From NCBI GenBank assembly GCA_023702235.1, contig JAMQCR010000002.1, positions 1,116,001 to 1,180,000 of the forward strand: DNA of 64,000 nt, in the 5' to 3' direction. Below, in pieces: positions 63,553-64,000 of the stretch. A program made the translations under genes and the position numbers. Each line of letters begins with the position of its first letter. Position 1 is the first letter of the stretch. This stretch comes from Neobacillus pocheonensis. Lineage in GTDB: Bacteria; Bacillota; Bacilli; Bacillales; Cytobacillaceae. Below the pieces are notes generated by a model that was given only the letters and a program-made list of their open reading frames with translations, was not told the DNA's origin and made no database searches.

Positions 63553-63765
63553 CTAGTTATTTAACTCCAGTAATAATTCGGGGACAATGTTTTGTTCAAA
63601 ATCCTTTGGCTTGTCCAATTGTATCCCTCTTTTTGAAGCAGCTGCAATCATTAATCCTAATTCATAGTACATTTTTTTAGAAACTATACCTTTTGAAATC
63701 ATTTTCTTCACTTCATTATAAAATTGAATCAAAAAATCACTAGGTAATTTTTCATACAAAGACAT
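63553..63765 (-). CDS. Small hypothetical protein, 70 aa
   Basis: Helical protein (SLYEKLPSDFLIQFYNEVKK, MYYELGLMIAAASKRGIQLD, ending VPELLLELNN). ATG 63765 behind AGGTGTTTAAA. It has its own promoter region. Unrecognised; similar small proteins are scattered in Bacillus genomes. Confidence 0.6.
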   Translation of the reverse strand: MSLYEKLPSDFLIQFYNEVKKMISKGIVSKKMYYELGLMIAAASKRGIQLDKPKDFEQNIVPELLLELNN

Positions 63766-64000
63766 TTTTAAACACCTACTATTCCTACTATACTAATAGG
63801 AATATTATCAATTAAAACTTAAAATGAAAAGAGATTTTTTCCAAAGTCACAAGATTGTCATTTAATTACAGATACGTTTGAAAATAGAACCTAATTCTTA
63901 TTGCACTAACGGATCAGGATAGTTCAACAAGAATGGGTGCAAGATCACCCAGATTACAGGAACCGATGATATAATTATTACGTTAATGCTTCATTCAAAC
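63766..64000. other. Right edge with dispersed repeat
   Basis: TTCTTATTGCACTAACGGATCAG with AGTTCAACAAGAATGGGTGC at about 63895-63945 is another copy of the dispersed repeat. No gene before the window ends. Confidence 0.5.

Overview
The window looks like chromosomal DNA of a low-GC member of the Bacillaceae. Support for this includes strong AGGAGG ribosome sites, a Crh-type HPr paralogue with Gln15 and Ser46, a BI-1/YetJ-like membrane protein, a YolD-like SOS gene with a LexA-like box, and several tyrosine recombinases of plasmid/phage type. No rRNA, complete tRNA or CRISPR array was seen. I cannot name the species.

Layout. 0.1-8.6 kb is ordinary metabolism: a HAD phosphatase, a truncated LevR-like regulator, then a fructo-oligosaccharide operon (CUT1 permeases, lipoprotein binding protein, PfkB fructokinase, GH32 beta-fructosidase) and a crh gene. 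8.7-18.2 kb is a graveyard of chromosomal genes (ABC exporter, PhnB/VOC protein, YqxD/DUF188, SDR, polysaccharide deacetylase, HsdR), each cut, frameshifted or nonsense-mutated, separated by dispersed short hairpin repeats. A few intact genes survive (DUF2892, BI-1, small membrane proteins). 19.0-23.3 kb holds three tyrosine recombinases, a 3' fragment of a selenocysteine tRNA gene, and a 136-bp tandem repeat array. 25.0-34.6 kb is plasmid- or ICE-like: a DUF927 helicase-like gene, a dense array of GTAAC/GTTAC motifs that may be an origin, many small accessory genes, another tyrosine recombinase, and a stand-alone serine-recombinase 'recombinase' domain protein.

35.4-51.2 kb carries AlkA and MazG relatives and then a defence island. 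The island has two tandem paralogous putative PD-(D/E)XK restriction enzymes with an m5C methyltransferase, an ART-fold gene interrupted by a 16-base homopolymer, an AIPR abortive-infection protein, an HNH protein, and a HEPN-motif protein split by a frameshift. It is followed by a ParM-type actin and a putative partner gene behind a long inverted repeat. A decayed second copy of the recombinase-domain gene lies at 50.8 kb, so the island sits between two copies of the same mobile-element gene.

52.9-56.1 kb is a compact, more C-rich phage/plasmid-like operon in which almost every gene has a frameshift or an in-frame stop. It is followed by a VirB2-like pilin, a decayed DUF4379 zinc-ribbon gene, a SEC-C/YkgJ protein, a YolD gene with an amber codon, a truncated DUF3800 gene, and an intact 956-residue protein joining DUF4116 repeats to a calcineurin-like phosphoesterase. 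The last is one of the least understood intact genes here. Overall, the window is a stable catabolic operon followed by about 55 kb of repeatedly invaded and decaying accessory DNA. Frameshifts are so common that base-calling error in homopolymers must be excluded for some of them.
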